A DNA stretch of 9,720 nt from Chitinophagales bacterium. Lineage in GTDB: Bacteria; Bacteroidota; Bacteroidia; Chitinophagales; UBA10324. The notes under the pieces are model-generated. The model was given only the letters and a program-made list of their open reading frames with translations. It searched no databases and was not told the origin of the DNA. Position numbers and translations under genes: made by a program. The stretch covers positions 1 through 9,720 of the forward strand of contig JAJAYG010000096.1 in NCBI GenBank assembly GCA_026786335.1, read 5' to 3'. Each line of letters opens with the position of its first letter. The stretch's first letter is position 1. Positions 1 to 5,707 of this stretch are shown here, one piece after another.

Positions 1-1194
1 ATCTTCTGCTTTGGGTATTGTAGGTCCATGCGGAACCACGGTAAAAAACATAAGCAGAAAAGGTTGCCCTTCAGGTACTGTATCAAGAAATTGCAAAGCA
101 AATTTTTCAGAGATGTCGGCATAGTGCCCTGTAAAAGTTGATGTAATTCCGTTTACTTTAAATTTAGGATCAACGTAATCAGGTGATAAAGATTTTGCAT
201 ACCAATCGAAACCAATGGGGTCGCCGCTCTGCCCCGTCTTTCCTACAAACCCTGTATAGTAGCCGTTGTCTTTTAAGATTTGTTGAATCATAGGCAAGCC
301 GGTGATCATTGGGGCGCCATTGGTTACTGCTCCGTGATGATGCGGATATAATCCGGTATAAATTGATACACGGCTTGGTGTGCATTGGCTCGAAGCGGGC
401 ATACTGTATTTAAAATTTACTCCCTCATAAGCAAGGCGATTGATGGCAGGTGATTCGAAAAATGAAGGTCCCCCCGTTGGCTTAAATGTATCATACCTTC
501 CATCATCTTCAAGAATGATTACAATATTTGGAGGTGCCGGTGGTAATAGTACCGAAGCCGTTTGAAAAGAAATACTTGAGCTCCACAAGGATGTATCAGT
601 TCCGCACAATGCCGACCCCTGCACTTCGTAATTCGTTAAAGCAGTTAATGATGTTAACTGAAATGAAGTGGAACTAATATTTGTTAAAACAGTCCATTGA
701 TTATTTCCTGGGCTTAGCCTATATCTGATTTTAAAATTGGTTGCTCCGCACGCTGCCGACCATAAGACCAATGCAGAATCATCATTAATGTTTGAGACTG
801 CAAGATTTTCTATTACCGAACATTTAAGTGTTTTAGCAGAAATTAATTTTGAATAACCTTTGGTTGTATTGTTGGAGCAGTAAGCAGAAGTTTTATATTG
901 ATAGGAAGTGTTGGCTGAAAGCCCGGTAACGGTATAAAAAGTATCTGTTCCGGTATTCACAGTAGTTTCAGTTCCGCCCGTTTTCATTTTATACCATAAA
1001 ACATAATAAGCTGCATTGGCTGAGGCATTCCATTTAATTGTTGCACTACAGCTATTCATTTTTGTTACTGTAATATTTTTGGGTTTGGGTACTGAACATT
1101 GTGAATAGCAATAATTATTTGAAAAAATGAATGCAAAAAACAGCATCAGGAAATTTTTGATGCCAATGAATCGGAAAAAGAAGCAGTTACTCAT
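1..1194 (-). CDS. Exported sulfatase with two N-terminal fibronectin III domains (partial, C-terminus off window)
   Basis: Read on the minus strand from ATG at 1194, the frame is open for 398 codons to the left edge. Residues 1-31 look like a signal peptide (hydrophobic run LMLFFAFIF, cleavage near YSQ). Two FN3-like modules follow at about 34-123 and 125-212, each with the W...Y.v.Y pattern and L...T.Y segments, then a Pro-rich linker (LLPPAPP) and a type I sulfatase domain from about 222. Metal-binding Asp230-Asp231 lie in LEDDGRYD. The signature CTPSR...TG places the formylglycine cysteine at Cys271. PHGP gives His389. The usual GKWH motif appears instead as GKTGQ (Lys319, Gly321), so one sulfate-binding histidine seems to be missing. 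The family hydrolyses sulfate esters, often on glycans; the substrate cannot be told. FN3 modules and export suggest the cell surface or type IX secretion, but any C-terminal sorting domain is out of view. The sulfatase assignment is firm; the activity is not. Confidence 0.9.
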   Translation of the reverse strand, partial: MSNCFFFRFIGIKNFLMLFFAFIFSNNYCYSQCSVPKPKNITVTKMNSCSATIKWNASANAAYYVLWYKMKTGGTETTVNTGTDTFYTVTGLSANTSYQYKTSAYCSNNTTKGYSKLISAKTLKCSVIENLAVSNINDDSALVLWSAACGATNFKIRYRLSPGNNQWTVLTNISSTSFQLTSLTALTNYEVQGSALCGTDTSLWSSSISFQTASVLLPPAPPNIVIILEDDGRYDTFKPTGGPSFFESPAINRLAYEGVNFKYSMPASSQCTPSRVSIYTGLYPHHHGAVTNGAPMITGLPMIQQILKDNGYYTGFVGKTGQSGDPIGFDWYAKSLSPDYVDPKFKVNGITSTFTGHYADISEKFALQFLDTVPEGQPFLLMFFTVVPHGPTIPKAED

Positions 1195-1211
1195 ACTTGT
1201 TTTTTAAAACC

Positions 1212-1219
1212 TAAAGTTA
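1212..1219 (-). promoter_or_regulatory. Possible -7 promoter box for the sulfatase gene
   Basis: On the minus strand TAACTTTA lies 17 bases upstream of the sulfatase ATG, one base off the Bacteroidota -7 consensus TAnnTTTG. No good -33 TTTG is visible at normal spacing. The site is inferred from motif and position only. Confidence 0.35.
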
Positions 1220-1273
1220 CGGTTTAATCATACATAACAGATTGAAAAGCTGCCTTCATTCCCCAATAAATTG

Positions 1274-1281
1274 TACTTTCG
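1274..1281 (+). promoter_or_regulatory. -7 promoter box for the DUF4290 gene
   Basis: TACTTTCG resembles TAnnTTTG with one mismatch and is followed after 23 bases by ATG at 1305. A transcription start a few bases downstream of this box would make the TTG or other codons before 1281 untranslated. This decides in favour of the ATG at 1305 as the true start. No clear -33 element was found. Confidence 0.55.
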
Positions 1282-1304
1282 TCGCCTTCACAAAAAGTAA
1301 ATCA

Positions 1305-1985
1305 ATGGAGTATAATTCTCAGAGAAATGAACTCGTAATTCGCGAGTATGGCCGAATCATTCAAAAAATGGTGCGTGTAGTTGTTGATGTGGAAGACAAA
1401 GAAAAAAGAAACGCAATGGCAAAATCAATTATTGAATTGATGAGCCAGGCAAGTCCGCAGTTTAAAAATATTGAAGAGTACCGCCATAAGTTGTGGGATC
1501 ACCTCATCATCATCAGCGATTTTAAATTAAAGATTGATTCACCTTATCCGTTCCCCGAAAGAGAGAATGTTGTAGTTAGCGGTACCAAGCCCCTTCCTTA
1601 CCCAAAGGCCAAAATAAGAATGCGGCACTATGGAAAAAATTTAGAAAAATTAGTTGCCAAAACTCCAACGATTGATGAAGAAAAAAGAAAAGGAATGGCT
1701 GCTGTTGTTGCAAACTATATGAAGTTGTGTTACAATAACTGGAGCAAAGAAAATGTGAGTGACGAATCCATACGTCAGGATCTCGATCACATGTCGAAAG
1801 GATTATTAGAACTTGATAAAGATTACACCTTTGATCAAACAGTAATTGTTAACCGCCCGCAAGAGTTCAGACAAGGAGGAAAAAATTTCCGTCGCAAAGG
1901 CGGACATAAAAAGAGCCGCAATTTTAAGGGTGGTGGCGGAAGTGGTGGTGGCGGAGGTAACTTTAAAAGAAGAAGAGAACGCTAA
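1305..1985 (+). CDS. DUF4290 family protein with Gly/Arg-rich C-terminal tail
   Basis: This 226-residue protein matches the Bacteroidota-specific DUF4290 family. Recognisable segments are NSQRNEL, REYGRIIQKM near the N-terminus and HKLWDHLIIISDFKL around residues 62-76, followed by a second half containing MRHYGKN that resembles the first motif. The function of the family is unknown. It is mainly helical and charged, with no signal peptide or membrane segment, so it is probably cytoplasmic. The last 41 residues (about 186-226) are a low-complexity basic tail with GG, RR and GGGGSGGGGG runs ending KRRRER, which resembles an RNA-binding RGG-like tail; that role is inference. The frame extends upstream to a TTG at 1242, but the promoter-like box at 1274-1281 and the family N-terminus favour ATG 1305. 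It lies upstream of murA, a placement I recall for this family in other Bacteroidota, although a terminator separates the two here. Confidence 0.88.
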   Translation: MEYNSQRNELVIREYGRIIQKMVRVVVDVEDKEKRNAMAKSIIELMSQASPQFKNIEEYRHKLWDHLIIISDFKLKIDSPYPFPERENVVVSGTKPLPYPKAKIRMRHYGKNLEKLVAKTPTIDEEKRKGMAAVVANYMKLCYNNWSKENVSDESIRQDLDHMSKGLLELDKDYTFDQTVIVNRPQEFRQGGKNFRRKGGHKKSRNFKGGGGSGGGGGNFKRRRER

Positions 1986-2011
1986 TCAACTCTCATGTTT
2001 AAAACAAGATG

Positions 2012-2043
2012 CAGCCCGTAACTATACGGGCTGTTTGTTTTTA
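2012..2043 (+). terminator. Rho-independent terminator after the DUF4290 gene
   Basis: A perfect 9-bp stem CAGCCCGTA / TACGGGCTG with the 4-base loop ACTA is followed directly by the T-rich stretch TTTGTTTTTA. It begins 26 bases after the DUF4290 stop codon and ends about 43 bases before the murA start, so it should end or attenuate DUF4290 transcription. Confidence 0.85.
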
Positions 2044-2051
2044 TACTTTTC
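2044..2051 (+). promoter_or_regulatory. Possible -7 promoter box for murA
   Basis: TACTTTTC, one mismatch from TAnnTTTG, sits 34 bases before the murA ATG and abuts the T-tract of the preceding terminator. murA needs its own promoter if that terminator is efficient, and this is the best candidate in the gap. No -33 TTTG is present at normal spacing. Confidence 0.35.
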
Positions 2052-2085
2052 GCTCTTCTAAAAAAATATTCTTTCACACTCAAAT

Positions 2086-3390
2086 ATGGATGCATTTAAA
2101 ATTGAAGGCGGTGCAAAGTTGAAAGGAACCATTGTTCCGCAAGGCGCAAAGAATGAAGCACTGCAAATACTTTGTGCTGTTTTACTTACCGAAGAAAAAA
2201 TTACCGTACACAACATCCCCGATATTTCCGATGTAAACATGCTCATTAGTTTACTCGAAGATTTTGGAGTTAAGGTGAAAAATCTCAAGCCCGGTTCTTA
2301 TTCTTTTCAGGCAAAGAATGTTGATCTCGAATTTATGAATACAAAAGAGTATTCGAAGAAAGCAAGCAAACTTCGCGGCTCGGTAATGATTTTAGGCCCG
2401 TTGCTTTCACGATTTAAAAAAGCTTATATCCCAAAACCGGGCGGTGATAAAATTGGCAGAAGAAGATTAGACACACACTTTCTTGGTTTCGAAAAACTCG
2501 GCGCCAAATTCAACTTCGATGTTGATGATAATTCTTTTACGGTTGATGCAAGTGAACTAAAAGTCACTTACATTTTATTAGATGAAGCTTCGGTAACCGG
2601 AACTGCCAACGTAATTATGGCAGCTACACTCGCCAAAGGAACCACCACCATTTTTAACGCCGCGTGTGAACCCTACATTCAGCAACTGTGCAGAATGCTC
2701 ATTCGCATGGGCGCAAAGATCGAGGGCGTGGGAAGCAATTTGCTCTATGTAAAAGGAGTTCAATCACTACATGGATGTGAGCATACCATGCTGAGTGACA
2801 TGATTGAAGTAGGAAGTTTTATCGGTCTTGCTGCCATGACTCAATCTGAGTTGCTGATTAAAAATGCGCAGCCCGAACATTTGGGAATTATCCCCGATAC
2901 TTTTAAGCGATTAGGAATTGAAATGGAGTTTCGCGGTGAAGACATTTTTATTCCCGAGCAAAAATCTTACGCCATCCAAAATTTTATTGATGGCAGCGTG
3001 CTCACCATTGCAGATGCCACATGGCCAGGTCTTACTCCCGATTTACTTAGTGTGATACTCGTGGTGGCAACACAGGCAAAAGGCACAGTGCTCATTCACC
3101 AGAAAATGTTTGAGAGCAGATTATTTTTCGTTGACAAGCTCATTGACATGGGCGCACAAATTATTTTATGCGATCCGCACCGAGCTGCTGTAATTGGTAT
3201 GAACCGTCAACAGGCATTGCGCGGAGTAAATATGACCTCACCCGATATTCGTGCAGGTGTAGCATTGCTGATTGCAGCATTGAGTGCCGAAGGCACAAGC
3301 ACCATCAATAACATCAACCAAATTGACCGCGGCTATCAGAAGATTGATGAGCGGCTGAATGCATTGGGGGCGAAGATTAAGAGGGTGTAA
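2086..3390 (+). CDS. murA: UDP-N-acetylglucosamine 1-carboxyvinyltransferase (MurA), Asp-type active site
   Basis: MurA transfers enolpyruvate from phosphoenolpyruvate to UDP-N-acetylglucosamine, the first committed step of peptidoglycan synthesis, in the cytoplasm. The 434-residue length is normal for the two-domain EPSP-synthase fold. Lys22-Asn23 in GAKN, Asp319 in PGLTPDLL and Arg389 in PDIRAG correspond to known catalytic or substrate-binding positions (E. coli K22, N23, D305, R397). The loop that carries the fosfomycin-reactive cysteine in E. coli (Cys115) reads PGGDKIGRRRLDTH here, with Asp121 at that place. The same Cys-to-Asp exchange is known from Mycobacterium and Chlamydia MurA and makes the enzyme insensitive to fosfomycin. 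The ATG at 2086 gives the usual N-terminus (FKIEGG.KL.G). The gene is co-directional with the DUF4290 gene, but a terminator lies between them. Confidence 0.97.
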   Translation: MDAFKIEGGAKLKGTIVPQGAKNEALQILCAVLLTEEKITVHNIPDISDVNMLISLLEDFGVKVKNLKPGSYSFQAKNVDLEFMNTKEYSKKASKLRGSVMILGPLLSRFKKAYIPKPGGDKIGRRRLDTHFLGFEKLGAKFNFDVDDNSFTVDASELKVTYILLDEASVTGTANVIMAATLAKGTTTIFNAACEPYIQQLCRMLIRMGAKIEGVGSNLLYVKGVQSLHGCEHTMLSDMIEVGSFIGLAAMTQSELLIKNAQPEHLGIIPDTFKRLGIEMEFRGEDIFIPEQKSYAIQNFIDGSVLTIADATWPGLTPDLLSVILVVATQAKGTVLIHQKMFESRLFFVDKLIDMGAQIILCDPHRAAVIGMNRQQALRGVNMTSPDIRAGVALLIAALSAEGTSTINNINQIDRGYQKIDERLNALGAKIKRV

Positions 3391-3491
3391 ATAAATTGGG
3401 CTTGTTCTTCTCATGCTGAATCGCCTGCGGACTGAATGTATTCGGGTGCTTAGGATTTTGTAGGAGAAAAAGGATGATATCAATTAGTTTT

Positions 3492-3716
3492 TTATGCTGC
3501 CTTAATATTAGCGTGTTGTTTTTTTAAAACAAAAGAAGTCGGGAGACTTCTTAAATTATTTCTAAATTCGAAGTGTGAAAAAACACTTCGAACAGCAAGG
3601 ATTATCTTTTTTCGCTGTTCTTGATATGCTCGTCGCTGATCCACTAACCAACAATTGCCACCTGCAATCCACCAAAAAGCAAACAAGAATATAGCTGAGA
3701 AACTTCTTGTCTTCAT
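3492..3716 (-). CDS. Doubtful small ORF, 74 residues, overlapping the nucleotidyltransferase stop
   Basis: The ATG at 3716 overlaps the TGA stop of the nucleotidyltransferase gene as ATGA, which would fit translational coupling. Residues 1-22 are hydrophobic (SAIFLFAFWWIAGGNC) and could form a signal or lipoprotein-like segment; the rest is basic and unlike any family I recognise. It does not resemble the HEPN-domain partner usually found next to MNT genes. Against it being real, its second half runs straight through three perfect inverted repeats, including a hairpin with a T-rich run on the minus strand that could be the terminator of the upstream gene. It may be a chance frame through a repeat element. 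Confidence 0.2.
   Translation of the reverse strand: MKTRSFSAIFLFAFWWIAGGNCWLVDQRRAYQEQRKKIILAVRSVFSHFEFRNNLRSLPTSFVLKKQHANIKAA
3516..3552 (-). terminator. Probable terminator of the nucleotidyltransferase gene (hairpin with T-rich tail)
   Basis: On the minus strand a perfect 8-bp stem AAGAAGTC / GACTTCTT (3552-3533) with loop TCCC is followed by TTGTTTT, which fits a Rho-independent terminator about 160 bases after the nucleotidyltransferase stop. The tail itself can pair with AAAACAA (7 bp across 3516-3532). It might also serve the convergent murA transcript, but on the plus strand the following tract is less T-rich. Confidence 0.5.
3533..3620. repeat. Cluster of three perfect inverted repeats
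   Basis: Three hairpins follow each other: AAGAAGTC/GACTTCTT (3533-3540 with 3545-3552, loop GGGA); TTCGAAGTGT/ACACTTCGAA (3567-3576 with 3583-3592, loop GAAAAA, 10 bp); and GAACAGC/GCTGTTC (3590-3596 with 3614-3620, 17-base loop), the last overlapping the second by three bases so that they are mutually exclusive. The dense arrangement is more than one terminator needs. It could be a bidirectional terminator region, a small interspersed palindromic element, or a structured RNA. Only one copy is visible in this window. Confidence 0.6.
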
Positions 3717-4021
3717 CCTTCATAAATCGGTGTCTTGGTTCTGTTCACGACTTTGATGAAATACGGATTTTTCAAGGTGTCTTCTGTTAGCAAATTAACT
3801 ACACGTTCCAAGAGTTTTTGCAATTGTTCTTCTAATGAGAAAAAATTCACCTCATAGCCATCGAAATAGCTGGAATCAAAAGTGAGAAGAAAATCCACGT
3901 CGCTGCTCTCATTAAAATAATTTGTGCAAACAGAACCGAAAACATATAATTTTTTCACACGATGCTGATGACAGAGTCGCTGGATGCTGTCAAGATTATT
4001 TGTGAGAATTGATTGCAGCAT
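3713..4021 (-). CDS. Minimal nucleotidyltransferase (MNT/NTase-fold) domain protein, third carboxylate replaced
   Basis: With the ATG at 4021 this is a 102-residue protein of the usual size for single-domain MNT proteins. The pol-beta-like motif appears as VKKLYVFGS followed by SSDVDFLL: Gly29-Ser30 and Asp41/Asp43. The end of the domain reads VVNLLTEDTLKNPYFIKVVNRTK, where the family normally has VDLVTE, so the third metal-binding Asp is Asn76. The frame is open upstream to 4141, but family alignment and a perfect TAnnTTTG box at 4043-4036 favour the 4021 start. Such proteins act as antitoxins of HEPN toxins (MntA AMPylates its HEPN partner) or have unknown roles. No HEPN gene is next to it: upstream is the MBOAT gene in the same direction and downstream is a doubtful short ORF. 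With two Asp kept and the third lost, catalysis is uncertain. Confidence 0.82.
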   Translation of the reverse strand: MLQSILTNNLDSIQRLCHQHRVKKLYVFGSVCTNYFNESSDVDFLLTFDSSYFDGYEVNFFSLEEQLQKLLERVVNLLTEDTLKNPYFIKVVNRTKTPIYEG

Positions 4022-4035
4022 TAAATTATTTTTCA

Positions 4036-4043
4036 CAAAGTTA
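4036..4043 (-). promoter_or_regulatory. -7 promoter box for the nucleotidyltransferase gene
   Basis: On the minus strand TAACTTTG matches the Bacteroidota -7 consensus TAnnTTTG exactly and ends 14 bases before the ATG at 4021. This gives a short leader and makes a start upstream of 4043 unlikely. No clear -33 TTTG was found. Confidence 0.55.
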
Positions 4044-4186
4044 TTCAATTGAAAATCGAAGAGATTAAAAGGGTTTGATTTTACTTTTGAAAATTCAGGT
4101 AATATTTGAAATAAGTTCTGCAAATACACTTCAACAGCCAATTGAAGTAAGTAGTGAACAGGCCGGTGATGGTGATCGAATTAAAT

Positions 4187-5668
4187 TTAAAACTGAAAAT
4201 AAATAAATGAGCTGCTGCTTTCCTGGCTCCAGATAATAAGCAACACAATTGCAGCCCAGAATATCCCAAACAACCACCATGAAACTTTTGGAGCAACGGC
4301 CAGAACATTTGTATTTCTCATCAGCCAATGAATAGTTACCATCCCTGTAACAATTACCGTAAGTTTTATGATCGCAAGTGTGGTAAGTTGTGCTTCGCCC
4401 TGTGATGTAAACCCAAACATTGATTTTAGCAAGTCCCATGCTTTTGAAAAAGTGGATGCGCGAAAGAAAACCCAGGTAACATTCACGAGAAAAAAAGTAA
4501 AAAGCGCAAGCATAAAATTTTTGAAAATATTCGGCTTCAGCATTTCGGGAACCGGACCGAGCACACCAATCTCCGATGCAGCCACTGTTGCCAAAGGTTT
4601 CACTTTGTCTTTTCTAAAATCTGTAATTGCTTTTTCAACCCATAAATAAAATCCATGCAAGCCACCCCATACTACAAATGTCCAGTTAGCGCCATGCCAT
4701 AAACCACCAAGTAACATAGTGAGCATAAGATTGATATAGGTTTTGAATTTTCCATTTCGATTTCCACCTAACGGAATGTATAAGTAATCGCGCAGCCATG
4801 ATGATAAAGTGATGTGCCACCTTCTCCAAAAATCTGAGAAGCCAATGGCAGCATAGGGGTAGTTGAAATTTTGTGGCAACACAAAACCCAAACACATCGC
4901 CGCACCAATTGCACAAGTGGAGTAGCCGGCGAAGTCAAAAAATATTTGACCCGAAAAAGCAAGCACGCCCATCCACGCATCTAATGCCGGCAATAATTTC
5001 GAAGTATTAAAAACATCATTGGCAGTTTGAGAAAGCATGCTGTCAGCAAGTACCACTTTCATAAACATGCCGAGTGATAACAAGAATAATCCATTGAGCA
5101 ATTGTTGTTGTGTGGCTTTGCGTGGTGATTCAAATTGCGGAACTAATTGCGGCGGCCTTACAATTGGCCCTGCAACTAAGTGAGGGAAGAAAGTAACAAA
5201 CAAAGAAAAATCGAGCATTGATTTAACCGGCTTGCTTTTCTTTTCATACATGTCAATCGTATAGCAAAGTGTGGTGAAGGTGTAAAATGAAATTCCTGCA
5301 GGCAGAACAATATTTGGTTTTGCAGGATGAAAATCCCATCCAACAAGATTTACTACCGTCACAAAATTCTCCAGCAGAAATCCGCCATACTTAAAAAAGC
5401 AAAGCATACCGAGGTTTCCAATTAAGCTGATCACGAGCAGCAATCTTTTTTTATGAATATTTTCCTGAGTAAATAAAGCCCGGCCAACAAAAAAATCAAC
5501 TACAGTAGAAAGCCATAGCAATAAAATAAAAGGCGGATTCCATGCTGCATAAAAAAGATAACTCGCAATCAACAGGTTTATCTTTTTAACCTTCCAGCTA
5601 AAAGGCAGGTTATGCAAGATGAGCATGATGATAAAAAAGACGACGAATGTGTAAGAGTTAAAAAGCAT
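4187..5668 (-). CDS. AlgI-type MBOAT O-acyltransferase
   Basis: This 493-residue polytopic membrane protein has the hallmarks of the AlgI/DltB branch of membrane-bound O-acyltransferases, which move an acyl group across the inner membrane to a periplasmic acceptor. Visible motifs are LPAGISFYTF (122-131), FFPHLVAGPI (160-169), FDFAGYS (244-250), the block DFWRRWHITLSSWLRDYLYIPLGG (spanning 279-302) and GGLWHGANW (321-329), with the conserved catalytic His325. About a dozen hydrophobic segments are spread over the chain, and the end FIYFQF is typical of Bacteroidota members. It lies 39 bases downstream of an SGNH/AlgJ-like gene in the same direction, so the two probably form an operon. The acceptor is unknown; a surface polysaccharide, peptidoglycan or lipid-linked glycan are all possible. 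No dlt or alginate genes are visible, so the family name should not be read as alginate acetylation. Confidence 0.95.
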   Translation of the reverse strand: MLFNSYTFVVFFIIMLILHNLPFSWKVKKINLLIASYLFYAAWNPPFILLLWLSTVVDFFVGRALFTQENIHKKRLLLVISLIGNLGMLCFFKYGGFLLENFVTVVNLVGWDFHPAKPNIVLPAGISFYTFTTLCYTIDMYEKKSKPVKSMLDFSLFVTFFPHLVAGPIVRPPQLVPQFESPRKATQQQLLNGLFLLSLGMFMKVVLADSMLSQTANDVFNTSKLLPALDAWMGVLAFSGQIFFDFAGYSTCAIGAAMCLGFVLPQNFNYPYAAIGFSDFWRRWHITLSSWLRDYLYIPLGGNRNGKFKTYINLMLTMLLGGLWHGANWTFVVWGGLHGFYLWVEKAITDFRKDKVKPLATVAASEIGVLGPVPEMLKPNIFKNFMLALFTFFLVNVTWVFFRASTFSKAWDLLKSMFGFTSQGEAQLTTLAIIKLTVIVTGMVTIHWLMRNTNVLAVAPKVSWWLFGIFWAAIVLLIIWSQESSSSFIYFQF

Positions 5669-5707
5669 GTTGTGTTTTTAAGATTGAGCAGGGTAGGGAT
5701 TAAATTT

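Larger units (their letters stand above)
3391..3712. other. Gene-poor convergent intergenic region
   Basis: This stretch of about 320 bases separates the convergent murA and nucleotidyltransferase genes. Its left part (3391-3510) shows no gene, and only a short direct repeat CTGAAT twice near 3420-3445. Its middle (3516-3620) is a cluster of inverted repeats, annotated separately. Its right part (3621-3712) shows nothing beyond the start of a doubtful 74-residue ORF. No tRNA or transposase remnant was recognised. Confidence 0.6.

Noticed and set aside
1242..1304. Extension of the DUF4290 gene to an upstream TTG
   Set aside because: The promoter-like TACTTTCG box at 1274-1281 lies inside it, and the family N-terminus begins at the ATG at 1305.
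3516..3620. CRISPR array
   Set aside because: The repeats are inverted, differ from each other, and are not regularly spaced direct repeats; no cas gene is near.
3492..4021. MNT-HEPN toxin-antitoxin pair
   Set aside because: Only the MNT half is recognisable. The adjacent ORF lacks HEPN features, including the Rx4-6H motif, so a complete system is not claimed.
4131..4439. 102-residue minus-strand open frame near the end of the MBOAT gene
   Set aside because: It overlaps the well-supported C-terminal coding region of the acyltransferase in a different frame and shows no family resemblance.
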